This document shows positions 1 to 6,604 of a stretch of DNA of 11,731 nucleotides, piece after piece (position 1 is the stretch's first letter; each line of letters opens with the position of its first letter). The stretch spans positions 1 to 11,731 of the forward strand of contig CALBSW010000062.1 of the NCBI GenBank assembly GCA_937967465.1. The letters are read 5' to 3'. A program made the position numbers and the translations under genes. Below the pieces are notes generated by a model. That model was given only the letters and a program-made list of their open reading frames with translations. It made no database searches and was not told where the DNA came from. The stretch is from an uncultured Flavobacteriales bacterium. GTDB lineage: Bacteria > Bacteroidota > Bacteroidia > Flavobacteriales_D > Sanyastnellaceae.

Positions 1-1127
1 CCGAATGGCGCCTCGACGTTGCGCTGGTGGTACGCCGCAAATTCCGTCACGAGCTCTTCGGCGCGCCGGACGCTTTCTTCGATGGTGCTCAGCCCGGATT
101 CGTGGTGATTCTGAATGCGATACGCCAAAGTCAAGGTGTCGCCCAGGCTCGTCAAGGCCGCCCGACCTGCCCGGCCGCTGCCGCCTTGCTCGTAGGTCAT
201 GCCGATGGCGCCGTTGTACAGCGGCCAAGTGTCGCCATAGGCGGGGTAGAACAGGTCGAACACCTCTCGGGTGAAGTACAGGGCGCCGCGGGCATCGAAC
301 CACCGGGCGTTGTTGGCCCCGATGTGCTCCTGGCATTTGCGCTGCCATGGGCTGATGATCTTGTGGAACGGCTCTGCAGCGGGTGCGAAGTAATAAGGTG
401 AATTGATCCCCTGTTCGTGGAAGTCGACGTGGACCTGTGGCATCCAGCTGCGGTACGCCGTCACCCGGCCCTGGGTCTCCACTTGCGTTTGCCATGCCCA
501 GTCGCGGTTCATGTCGAACATGAAGTGGTTGCTGCGCCCGCCTGGCCAAGGCTCATCGTGTTCTACCGTGCTCAGATCCGCATTGGGAGTCAAACCGGAC
601 GTGCGGTCCTGAAAGGCCACATAGCGGTCACGTCCATCGGGGTTCACGCAGGGGTCAATGAGGACCACCGCCCGATCGAGCCATGTGGTCACATCGCGTC
701 CGCCGGCATCGGTCCCGGACACCAACGCGTGCATCGTACGCAACGCCGCCTCGGTGCAGACCGCCTCGTTGCCGTGAACGTTGTAGCTGAGGTAGACGAA
801 GACCACCCCGGGATCGTCCCCTGCGAGTCCTGTTCCTTGGGTACGCGCCAGATTGGCTGCCCGCAGCGCCTCCAAATTGGCGTGGTTGTCCGGCGAAGTC
901 ACCACGAGCAACCCCAGATCCCGGTATTCCGAGGTCCGTCCATACGGCGTCCACACTGCCCGGTCCGACCCCTCAGCCAGCAGTTGGGCGTAGTCGACCA
1001 CCTTGTGGTGGCGGGTGAAACGGTCGCCCAGCTCGTATCCGAGAAATTCTGCGGGAGTGGGGACTTGGGCCGTGGACACGGCGACGGCGGCGACCAGAAG
1101 GGCCGCTGCGGACAGGATGGATTTCAT
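1..1127 (-). CDS. Secreted M14 family zinc carboxypeptidase (C-terminus cut by window edge)
   Basis: A probable exported zinc metallopeptidase that removes C-terminal residues from proteins or peptides. I translated this frame by hand from the ATG at 1127; it stays open for 375 codons to the window edge. Residues 1-21 are a signal peptide ending STAQ. The M14 signature is complete in the visible part: zinc ligands His118 and Glu121 in HGNE, substrate-binding Arg208 in DMNRDW, third zinc ligand His237 in VDFHEQG, and catalytic Glu313 in MTYEQGG. Bacteroidota homologues often continue several hundred residues past this domain, so a long C-terminal part probably lies to the left. It starts 13 bases after the stop of the endonuclease I gene, so it is probably cotranscribed with it. 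Exact substrate and subfamily cannot be told. The family call is sure. Confidence 0.9.
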   Translation of the reverse strand, partial: MKSILSAAALLVAAVAVSTAQVPTPAEFLGYELGDRFTRHHKVVDYAQLLAEGSDRAVWTPYGRTSEYRDLGLLVVTSPDNHANLEALRAANLARTQGTGLAGDDPGVVFVYLSYNVHGNEAVCTEAALRTMHALVSGTDAGGRDVTTWLDRAVVLIDPCVNPDGRDRYVAFQDRTSGLTPNADLSTVEHDEPWPGGRSNHFMFDMNRDWAWQTQVETQGRVTAYRSWMPQVHVDFHEQGINSPYYFAPAAEPFHKIISPWQRKCQEHIGANNARWFDARGALYFTREVFDLFYPAYGDTWPLYNGAIGMTYEQGGSGRAGRAALTSLGDTLTLAYRIQNHHESGLSTIEESVRRAEELVTEFAAYHQRNVEAPF

Positions 1128-1140
1128 GATGCGGTCAGTC

Positions 1141-2436
1141 TCAGGGACAGGTCGTCCCGAACACCCCCAAGATAGCGAGCATGTCTGCTGCGGTCACGAG
1201 CCCGTCCCCGTTGATGTCGGCAACGCAGTCCGACAGACAGCCGAAGTTTCCGAGGAGGTACAACACATCGCTCACCGCTACCACGCCGTCCCCATCGAAG
1301 TCGGCAGGGCAGACGTCTTCGACGACTTCTCCGGTGCATCCATAGTTCGGGGCGTCACAATTGGAGTAGTAATCGTTGATGGTGTTGGGATTCCCATCAT
1401 TGCAAGGGTCACCCTCGAAGATGCAACTGCCGTCGTTCTGATTGGCAGCTGGATTGTAGTTGCATGCTGAGCCCGAAGTGCAACCGGGAACGACCACAGG
1501 CTGTCCTTGGCAACCGTAGCCCGGGGCATCACAATCCGTGTAGTAGTCGTTGATGGTCGTGGGATCCCCATCGTTGCAAGGGTCCCCTTCGAAGACACAG
1601 CTGCCGTCGCTGACCGTGGCCTCCGGGTCATAATTGCAGGCCGATCCCGACAGGCAACCCGGGACATCCGTGGGCGGCTCCCAAAACCAAGCGTCGTACA
1701 CCCACTCAGGGTGGTCGACGTAGGGATTGCGGTTGCCTTGCGCCACCTCCGTGCGGTTGTTGCGGACCACCTCTTCCGGGCTCACCGGATCATCGAGGTG
1801 CCATTGGTACAACATGTCGGGATCGCCGACATCGGCCAGTACCCCCGCCTGGGTCGGGTACATGGTGTAGAAGTAAAAGACGCTCCGGGCCACATCGCCT
1901 TTGACCGACTCTCGGGGCTCCCAGGAACTGCTCGACCCTTCACTGAAATCGTCCGCATTGGACGGTGTCGAACCGGTGCTGAAATAACTTCCGGAGGCTG
2001 TCACGCCGTACCACTGTGCGCTGCCGTCTGGCACTTCCGCGAAGGGCTTGTTGCTCCGGGCGGAATTGGCCGATCCATGGCACGGGCGAATGGACCAGAT
2101 GTCCGACTTCATCGGCGAAGCAGACCCGTAAAAGGATTGGGGAACGAGGTGTTCCGCATTGATGGGATTGGGGTAGGTCACAAACCCACTGCCCTGCTGG
2201 AATCCCGTGTAGATGCACTCGATTTCTCCACCATCCGCGTCCACATACCCGTACATCTGGATGCGCGCCTGGTTGTACCCCAGGTCGTCGAAATACCCGT
2301 CGTACCAGTTCGCCTTGATCCACGTCCGAAGCGGCGAAAGGGTCAATCCACCGGCATCGTCGGGCTGGGCCACTGCCGTGGGAATGAAGGCCAAAGCCAG
2401 TCCCAGTACGAGGAAAAAAGAACGCATTGGATGCAT
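1141..2436 (-). CDS. Secreted endonuclease I family nuclease with Cys-rich repeats and dockerin-like C-terminus
   Basis: A probable extracellular non-specific nuclease of the endonuclease I (EndA/NucM/Vvn) family, 431 residues. Residues 1-24 are a signal peptide ending AVAQ; Met4 is an equally possible start. The catalytic domain spans about 30-252: NAEHLVPQS (93-101) holds the expected general-base His96 beside a metal-binding Glu95; DIWSIRPCHGSANSARSN (112-129) is the second motif, with Trp-Ser where relatives commonly have one or two His; ESVKGDVAR and GNRNPYVDHPEW close the fold. Residues 258-370 are two Cys-rich repeats of 59-residue period. Residues 376-431 hold two EF-hand-like loops, DFDGDGVVAVSD (379-390) and DINGDGLVTAAD (407-418), as in dockerin domains. 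No type IX secretion C-terminal domain follows. It lies 17 bases after the peroxidase-like gene and 13 before the peptidase gene. Confidence 0.93.
   Translation of the reverse strand: MHPMRSFFLVLGLALAFIPTAVAQPDDAGGLTLSPLRTWIKANWYDGYFDDLGYNQARIQMYGYVDADGGEIECIYTGFQQGSGFVTYPNPINAEHLVPQSFYGSASPMKSDIWSIRPCHGSANSARSNKPFAEVPDGSAQWYGVTASGSYFSTGSTPSNADDFSEGSSSSWEPRESVKGDVARSVFYFYTMYPTQAGVLADVGDPDMLYQWHLDDPVSPEEVVRNNRTEVAQGNRNPYVDHPEWVYDAWFWEPPTDVPGCLSGSACNYDPEATVSDGSCVFEGDPCNDGDPTTINDYYTDCDAPGYGCQGQPVVVPGCTSGSACNYNPAANQNDGSCIFEGDPCNDGNPNTINDYYSNCDAPNYGCTGEVVEDVCPADFDGDGVVAVSDVLYLLGNFGCLSDCVADINGDGLVTAADMLAILGVFGTTCP
1327..1665 (-). repeat. Tandem Cys-rich repeat within the endonuclease I gene (2 copies, 59-residue period)
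   Basis: Residues 258-316 (1489-1665) and 317-370 (1327-1488) of the nuclease are near-identical copies. Each has, in order, PGC.SGSACNY, DGSC.FEGDPCNDG, TINDYY and CDAP.YGC. The even spacing of cysteines suggests disulfide-stabilised modules outside the cell. Similar GC..ACNY..DGSC units are common in secreted proteins of marine Flavobacteriales, but their role is not established. The copies differ at scattered codons, so this is a real duplication and unlikely to be an assembly artefact. Confidence 0.9.
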
Positions 2437-2440
2437 CTAT

Positions 2441-2448
2441 GAAAATTA
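2441..2448 (-). promoter_or_regulatory. Weak -7-like element before the endonuclease I gene
   Basis: The minus strand reads TAATTTTC, matching TAnnTTTG at five of six fixed bases, four bases before the ATG at 2436. It lies between the stop of the upstream gene and this start. A TTG sits 15 bases further upstream, nearer than the usual spacing. It may be chance; it is listed because three stronger examples in the window have almost the same placement. Confidence 0.2.
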
Positions 2449-2453
2449 CGACA

Positions 2454-3476
2454 TCACGGCCTCCAACGCGCATCGCCGACGAAAGCGGTGTCATTCAGCG
2501 TTGCCAGAAAGGCCAACAAATCCGCCCTTTGGACGTCGGTCAGGGAGAATGGCGTCAGCAAGGTGTCCTGGTGTGCATGTCCAGCTCCTCCCGTGGCGTA
2601 GTGATCGATCACTTCGCCGAGGTTGTCGAACCGGCCGTCGTGCATGTAAGGTGCAGTGAACCCGATGTTGCGCAACGTCGGAATCTTGAAGGCCCCACTG
2701 TCTGCAGGCTCGCCCGTCAGCCGCCAGCGTCCCGGATCGATGGAGACCGCGTCCAATCCATTGTTGGCGAACCCGTGGCTGGTGAACATGGGGGGCGTGT
2801 GGCAACGGGCACAGTCCAGCCCGCCTTCACCGAAGAGATTCGCCCCGCGCAGGACCGCCTCGGGCGGGGTGGACTCGCCACGCTGCCAATGGTCCCACAG
2901 GGCGTTGCCGCTGAGCAGGCTGCGCTGAAACGTGGCCAGGGCACGGGTCATGACGAATGGATCGAGTCCACGGCCATACGCGGCTTGGGCTTGCACGTCA
3001 TAATCCGCCGCCAATTCCTCACAGGCCGTCACAATGTTGTGCGCCATCTCGGACGGCTCCTGGAGGGGCACCAGCACTTGCATCTCCAAGGTTGGCACAC
3101 CCCCTTCCGACATGAAATGCGGTTGGTAAGCCACATTGGTGAGGGTGGCCGCATTCCGCGCTCCCATGGCACCGAATGCGCCAGGTGTCACGGGCTCAGG
3201 TGCACTGAACGCTTTTTCAGGCAAGTGGCATGTGGCACAGCTGACTTCGCCGTCTGCCGAAAGCCTCGGGTCAAAAAACAGCGCCCGTCCCAGGGCCCAA
3301 CGGAGGTCATCTGGCGCATTGTCCTCCGGAAAATCGGGGGCTGACCAACCTTCGGGGACCTGAAAGAAATCCGTGAATTCAGGGGCAGGCGGACTTGGGG
3401 GCGTTTTCAAACACCCTGTCAAGGCCACCACGCAGCCGATCATGGCTGCCCATGTCCTCATGTCCCTGACCTTCAT
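2454..3476 (-). CDS. Di-heme cytochrome c peroxidase-like (CCP/MauG family) lipoprotein
   Basis: A periplasmic or membrane-anchored di-heme c-type cytochrome of the bacterial cytochrome c peroxidase/MauG superfamily; classical members reduce hydrogen peroxide using electrons from small cytochromes. With the ATG at 3476 it has 340 residues. A GTG six bases upstream is in frame, but the ATG gives a normal lipoprotein signal with lipobox LTGC (Cys22). Two heme-binding motifs are present, CATCH at 80-84 and CARCH at 222-226, with the family context LFFDPRLS before the first and YMHDGRF (Met278) near the end. Length fits the family. It lies 36-42 bases after the small EF-hand protein gene and 17 before the nuclease gene. 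Whether it is a peroxidase or a MauG-like oxidase cannot be decided from sequence. Confidence 0.92.
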   Translation of the reverse strand: MKVRDMRTWAAMIGCVVALTGCLKTPPSPPAPEFTDFFQVPEGWSAPDFPEDNAPDDLRWALGRALFFDPRLSADGEVSCATCHLPEKAFSAPEPVTPGAFGAMGARNAATLTNVAYQPHFMSEGGVPTLEMQVLVPLQEPSEMAHNIVTACEELAADYDVQAQAAYGRGLDPFVMTRALATFQRSLLSGNALWDHWQRGESTPPEAVLRGANLFGEGGLDCARCHTPPMFTSHGFANNGLDAVSIDPGRWRLTGEPADSGAFKIPTLRNIGFTAPYMHDGRFDNLGEVIDHYATGGAGHAHQDTLLTPFSLTDVQRADLLAFLATLNDTAFVGDARWRP

Positions 3477-3481
3477 TGACA

Positions 3482-3489
3482 CAAAGATG
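3482..3489 (-). promoter_or_regulatory. Candidate -7 promoter element of the di-heme peroxidase gene
   Basis: The minus strand reads CATCTTTG, five of six fixed bases of the Bacteroidota -7 consensus TAnnTTTG, followed by exactly five bases (tgtca) and the ATG at 3476. A TTTC lies 18 bases upstream, a fair partial match to the -33 TTTG. Transcription would be expected to begin at or next to the ATG, giving a leaderless message. No experimental support is available here. Confidence 0.4.
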
Positions 3490-3518
3490 GAACCTGCTGA
3501 GGGGATGGAAAGTTGCGC

Positions 3519-4190
3519 TCAGGGCGCGCCGTGGAACGTCACGGAGTAATCCAGCACAGTCCAGGTGGCATTGCCATAGCCCGAATAACGTGGCGAGAGG
3601 AACCATTGATCGCCGTGCGGCGCCAAAATGCTGGGCGCATGCGGGATCAGCTCCTCAAACACGTAGATGTTTTGGAACCACCCGTCGTCCTGAAGCTCGC
3701 CCAAGCGGTTGTTTTCTGGATTCAGCACGGTGCTCTCATTGAACTCCATGTACCACAAATAGCTGTCGGTATCAGGATGGTAGCTGATCTGCCCTGTGAC
3801 AAAAGGCGTCGGGCCGAAGAAGCGGATGTGGTTGAATTCGACCGGAATGTTGGTGATGACCCATTGCTGATCGACCCAAGCGGTGTCCAACACCTCCTCT
3901 CCTTGTTCATTTTCCCGCAATTGGATGTCCATCGCGGCCAAGGTGTACGTCACGCTGTCGAGGGGCACCAAGCCCTGCATGGCCCGATCACAGTGGATTT
4001 CCCAAGCAGACACATGAACGCTGTCCACCGGCATTTCCCATGCCGTGAGGAACCCCGTCAAGTCCGCTGCAGAAATGACGCCGTCCTGATTGTAGTCGGG
4101 ACTCCAACCCGATTGGGCGGAGGCCGCCGGTCCGAAGAACAGCAGAAAGGATGCAGCGACGGCCCCTCGGGAAAGGCTGAGAGATGACAA
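3519..4190 (-). CDS. Secreted protein of unknown function with an N-terminal dockerin-like EF-hand loop
   Basis: I do not recognise the main body of this 223-residue protein. Residues 1-26 form a signal peptide (hydrophobic core AASFLLFFG, ending ASAQ). Directly after it is one EF-hand-like loop, DYNQDGVISAAD (32-43), with Asp/Asn at calcium-ligand positions 1, 3, 5 and 12, followed by a short helix LTGFLTAWE: half of a dockerin repeat. The remaining 165 or so residues are rich in Trp, Tyr and acidic residues, with few Lys and one Cys, and look like a beta-rich extracellular domain. The start is TTG at 4190, since an in-frame TGA lies just upstream at 4194-4196 and the next Met falls past the signal peptide. 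A poor promoter-like pair (TTG at 4239-4241, TAAATTAA at 4211-4218) lies upstream. The gene precedes the peroxidase gene. Confidence 0.75.
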   Translation of the reverse strand: MSSLSLSRGAVAASFLLFFGPAASAQSGWSPDYNQDGVISAADLTGFLTAWEMPVDSVHVSAWEIHCDRAMQGLVPLDSVTYTLAAMDIQLRENEQGEEVLDTAWVDQQWVITNIPVEFNHIRFFGPTPFVTGQISYHPDTDSYLWYMEFNESTVLNPENNRLGELQDDGWFQNIYVFEELIPHAPSILAPHGDQWFLSPRYSGYGNATWTVLDYSVTFHGAP

Positions 4191-4254
4191 GCTTCAAGGA
4201 TTTGGTCCCCTTAATTTAGTCATTCATCTCTCATAATCCAAGTTTCATAGGCCT

Positions 4255-5688
4255 CTATCGCCAGGCTGACGGAGCCAGCAAGACCCACATCGCCAACACG
4301 ATGAGGAGGGTCAAGACATTGAAAACGATGCCCACCCGGGCCATGTCGGCCATTCGAAACCGGCCCGACGAAAACACAATGGCATTGGGCGGCGTGGCCA
4401 TCGGCAACATGAATGCCCCACTCGAGGCGAGGGCCACTGGCGCAGCGAAGAACAAGGGATGAAGCCCCATGCCCGCCGCGAGCGCGCCTGCAACCGGGGT
4501 CAAAAGCAGGGTCAAAGCCAGGTTGCTCATGAGTTCCGTGGCAAACAGACCAAGGGCCGTGACCGCCGCGAGCATGGCCCATTGCGACCAACCCAACCCC
4601 GCGGCTCCATCGGCCAGTGTGGCGGCCCAACCCGCAGTCTCGAACCCTTTGGCCAAGGCCAATCCTCCCCCGAACAGGAGCAAGATGTCCCACGGCAACC
4701 GCTTCAAGTCTTGCGCCTCCAGCAAGGGTGCACCTGGACCTTGATGACCCCGCGGTCCAGGGACCGCGAAACAGGCGATGGCAGCCACGACCGCAACGGA
4801 AGTGTCATTGAGGGCCACCCCCAGCGAATCGAGCAGCAGATTCAAAGGCCTTCGGAACATCCACAAGCCAGCCGTCCCCAGGAAGAGCAGGAGCACGCGT
4901 TTCTCGGCCACTCCCATGGCCCCGAGCTTCGCCAATTCATCGCGCACCACATCGGCGGTGGCCGTGCGGTCGGACGCCCGGGGCAAGCGGTGCATGCGAA
5001 CAAGGCCGAAGTAGACCGCGGTCAATACGATGGCAGAGATCGGCAGCCCCACTGCCATCCACTCGGCAAATCCGATGTCCACCCCGAAACGCTCCGAAGC
5101 CACCCCAGCCAAGGCCGCATTGGGAGGGGTGCCCACGAGGGTCGCCATGCCGCCCGTGTTGGCTGCGTACGCTACACCCAGCACCAGCGCACTGCCCCAC
5201 GGTACAGGCTCCCTGCCCTCTTCCAACAATGCGAGCACTGCCATCACCATGGGCAGCATCATCAACGTGGTCGCCGTGTTGGAAATCCACATGCTCAACA
5301 GCGCAGTGGCCAGCATGAAACCCAGTAGCGTCCGACGGGGGCCGCCTCCGATGCGCCGCAGCAGGTGCAGGGCAAAGCGGCGATGCAGACCATGCCGCTC
5401 CAAGGCCAGTGCCAAGACGAATCCGCCGAGAAAGAGCCAAATGAACTTGGACCCGAATGGCGCCGCCACCTCACTCACTCCCATCACGCCGCACAAGGGA
5501 AACAAGGCAATCGGCAACAGGCTCGTCGGGCCAATGGAAACGGCACCACCAATCCACCACCACAACATCCACCAGGCCGTGCCCGCCAATGCGGCTTGGT
5601 TCACATCGCCCCCCGATGGCAAGAGACCCAGACAGGCCACAAACCCCACGGGCCCGCCCCACAGAGCCAAAGCACGCCGGGCCGTCAT
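4255..5688 (-). CDS. DASS/SLC13 family sodium:anion symporter
   Basis: An inner-membrane secondary transporter of the divalent anion:sodium symporter family, whose members import dicarboxylates, sulfate or, less often, phosphate. It has 477 residues, a usual length, and many hydrophobic segments. The paired family motifs are present: SNTATT at 136-141 followed by GTPPNAAL near 186, and the second inverted-repeat counterpart SNLALT at 388-393 followed by ATPPNAIVFSSG at 431-442. These form the sodium and substrate site. I chose the ATG at 5688, which overlaps the stop of the EEP hydrolase gene as ATGA; an in-frame GTG at 5865 would add 59 residues unlike the family inside the upstream gene. 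Translational coupling to the hydrolase is likely. Substrate cannot be assigned; the SNT motif fits both the carboxylate and the sulfate groups. Confidence 0.93.
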   Translation of the reverse strand: MTARRALALWGGPVGFVACLGLLPSGGDVNQAALAGTAWWMLWWWIGGAVSIGPTSLLPIALFPLCGVMGVSEVAAPFGSKFIWLFLGGFVLALALERHGLHRRFALHLLRRIGGGPRRTLLGFMLATALLSMWISNTATTLMMLPMVMAVLALLEEGREPVPWGSALVLGVAYAANTGGMATLVGTPPNAALAGVASERFGVDIGFAEWMAVGLPISAIVLTAVYFGLVRMHRLPRASDRTATADVVRDELAKLGAMGVAEKRVLLLFLGTAGLWMFRRPLNLLLDSLGVALNDTSVAVVAAIACFAVPGPRGHQGPGAPLLEAQDLKRLPWDILLLFGGGLALAKGFETAGWAATLADGAAGLGWSQWAMLAAVTALGLFATELMSNLALTLLLTPVAGALAAGMGLHPLFFAAPVALASSGAFMLPMATPPNAIVFSSGRFRMADMARVGIVFNVLTLLIVLAMWVLLAPSAWR

Positions 5689-6530
5689 GGCTTCAACGCG
5701 ATGTAGACCGGCAAATGGTCGCTCATGTAGTATCCCTCGAGAATGCGCTCCTCCAGGCAATACCAGAGCACATCTCCACCGTCGACGAAAATGTGGTCGA
5801 TTCGCGGTGCGCCCCGCAAGCCCGAGGTGGGAAATCCGGTGTAGGTCCCTTGACCAGACCTGCACCGCTTGTCTGCAGCGGTGTACGCATCCTCCATTCG
5901 ACCGGAGGTCAAAACGCCATACGGTGCGGACTGGGGGCCGACATTGAAATCCCCAAGCAACAGGTTGACTTCCGCCGGACTCTCACTGAATCTGGCCGAC
6001 AGCATTTGTGCCGCAGCTTGCTGCGCCTCTTTGCCGATGTGGCTGAAATGGGTGTTGATCACACGGAAGACTTGCTCGGTCTGGCGGTCATGAAGCAAAA
6101 CGACCGTGGCAATGCGCGGCAACTCCGCGTCCCATCCGATGGAACCGGGCACTTGCGGGGTCTCGCTCAGCCACAGGGTTTCGGCGTGAAGCAGGTCAAA
6201 GCGGTCCCGCCGCCAGAACAGCGGACAATGTTCGCCTCCGCGCGCGCCGTCGTCCCGCCCCACCCCATAGTGGTCGTGTTCAGGCAGGGAAGCCACCAGA
6301 AAGTCCTGTTGGTGGGCCAAGGCTTCTTGGAACCCGAGGATGTCGAAATACGACACGGACCCGACGACTGTCTCCTTGCGCACATCCCAGGCCACCGGAT
6401 CATCGGGGTTGTCGTAGCGGATGTTGAATGTCACCACCGCCACTTCATCTGGGTGCTGGGCGGACATGTCAAGCGGCCAGGCAACCGCCCAAACAAACAA
6501 CAGACACAGCGCGGAAAGACGACACGACAT
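5685..6530 (-). CDS. Secreted endonuclease/exonuclease/phosphatase (EEP) family hydrolase
   Basis: An exported metal-dependent phosphoesterase of the EEP superfamily (DNase I, exonuclease III, CCR4-like fold). From the ATG at 6530 it has 281 residues, with a signal peptide ending MSAQ at about residue 25. An in-frame upstream start at 6611 would bury the signal peptide and is unlikely. Catalytic motifs appear in order: TFNIRYDN (34-41, Asn36), GFQEA (Glu69, metal ligand), NTHFSH (159-164), GDFN (193-196, Asp194 and Asn196), RIDHIF (243-248) and the closing SDHLPV (270-275, Asp271-His272). It stops inside the symporter start. The true substrate, whether nucleic acid, sugar phosphate or phospholipid head group, cannot be read from the sequence. 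The family call is firm. Confidence 0.92.
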   Translation of the reverse strand: MSCRLSALCLLFVWAVAWPLDMSAQHPDEVAVVTFNIRYDNPDDPVAWDVRKETVVGSVSYFDILGFQEALAHQQDFLVASLPEHDHYGVGRDDGARGGEHCPLFWRRDRFDLLHAETLWLSETPQVPGSIGWDAELPRIATVVLLHDRQTEQVFRVINTHFSHIGKEAQQAAAQMLSARFSESPAEVNLLLGDFNVGPQSAPYGVLTSGRMEDAYTAADKRCRSGQGTYTGFPTSGLRGAPRIDHIFVDGGDVLWYCLEERILEGYYMSDHLPVYIALKP

Positions 6531-6535
6531 GGGAG

Positions 6536-6543
6536 CCAATTTA
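6536..6543 (-). promoter_or_regulatory. Candidate -7 promoter element of the EEP hydrolase and symporter genes
   Basis: The minus strand reads TAAATTGG, five of six fixed bases of TAnnTTTG, followed by exactly five bases (ctccc) and the ATG at 6530. No good -33 TTG was found about 19 bases upstream, which weakens the call. The position implies a transcript starting at or beside the ATG. Confidence 0.3.
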
Positions 6544-6604
6544 GCATGCGCCACCGCCGTATTTTCGCGCCATTCACCGGCGTTTCGCCACAGAGTTCCC
6601 CACG

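Noticed and set aside
1507..2442. 311-codon plus-strand open frame opposite the endonuclease gene
   Set aside because: Shadow of the nuclease gene; rich in Val, Arg and His with no motif, and no upstream initiation signal.
4191..4254. Possible terminator or small RNA in the AT-richer gap after the symporter gene
   Set aside because: Only a 5-base GGATT/AATCC pair was found, with no stem followed by a T-run.
5689..5865. 59-residue N-terminal extension of the symporter from a GTG at 5865
   Set aside because: The extension lies inside the EEP gene, is Arg/His-rich and unlike the family; the ATG at 5688 gives a normal length and an ATGA junction.
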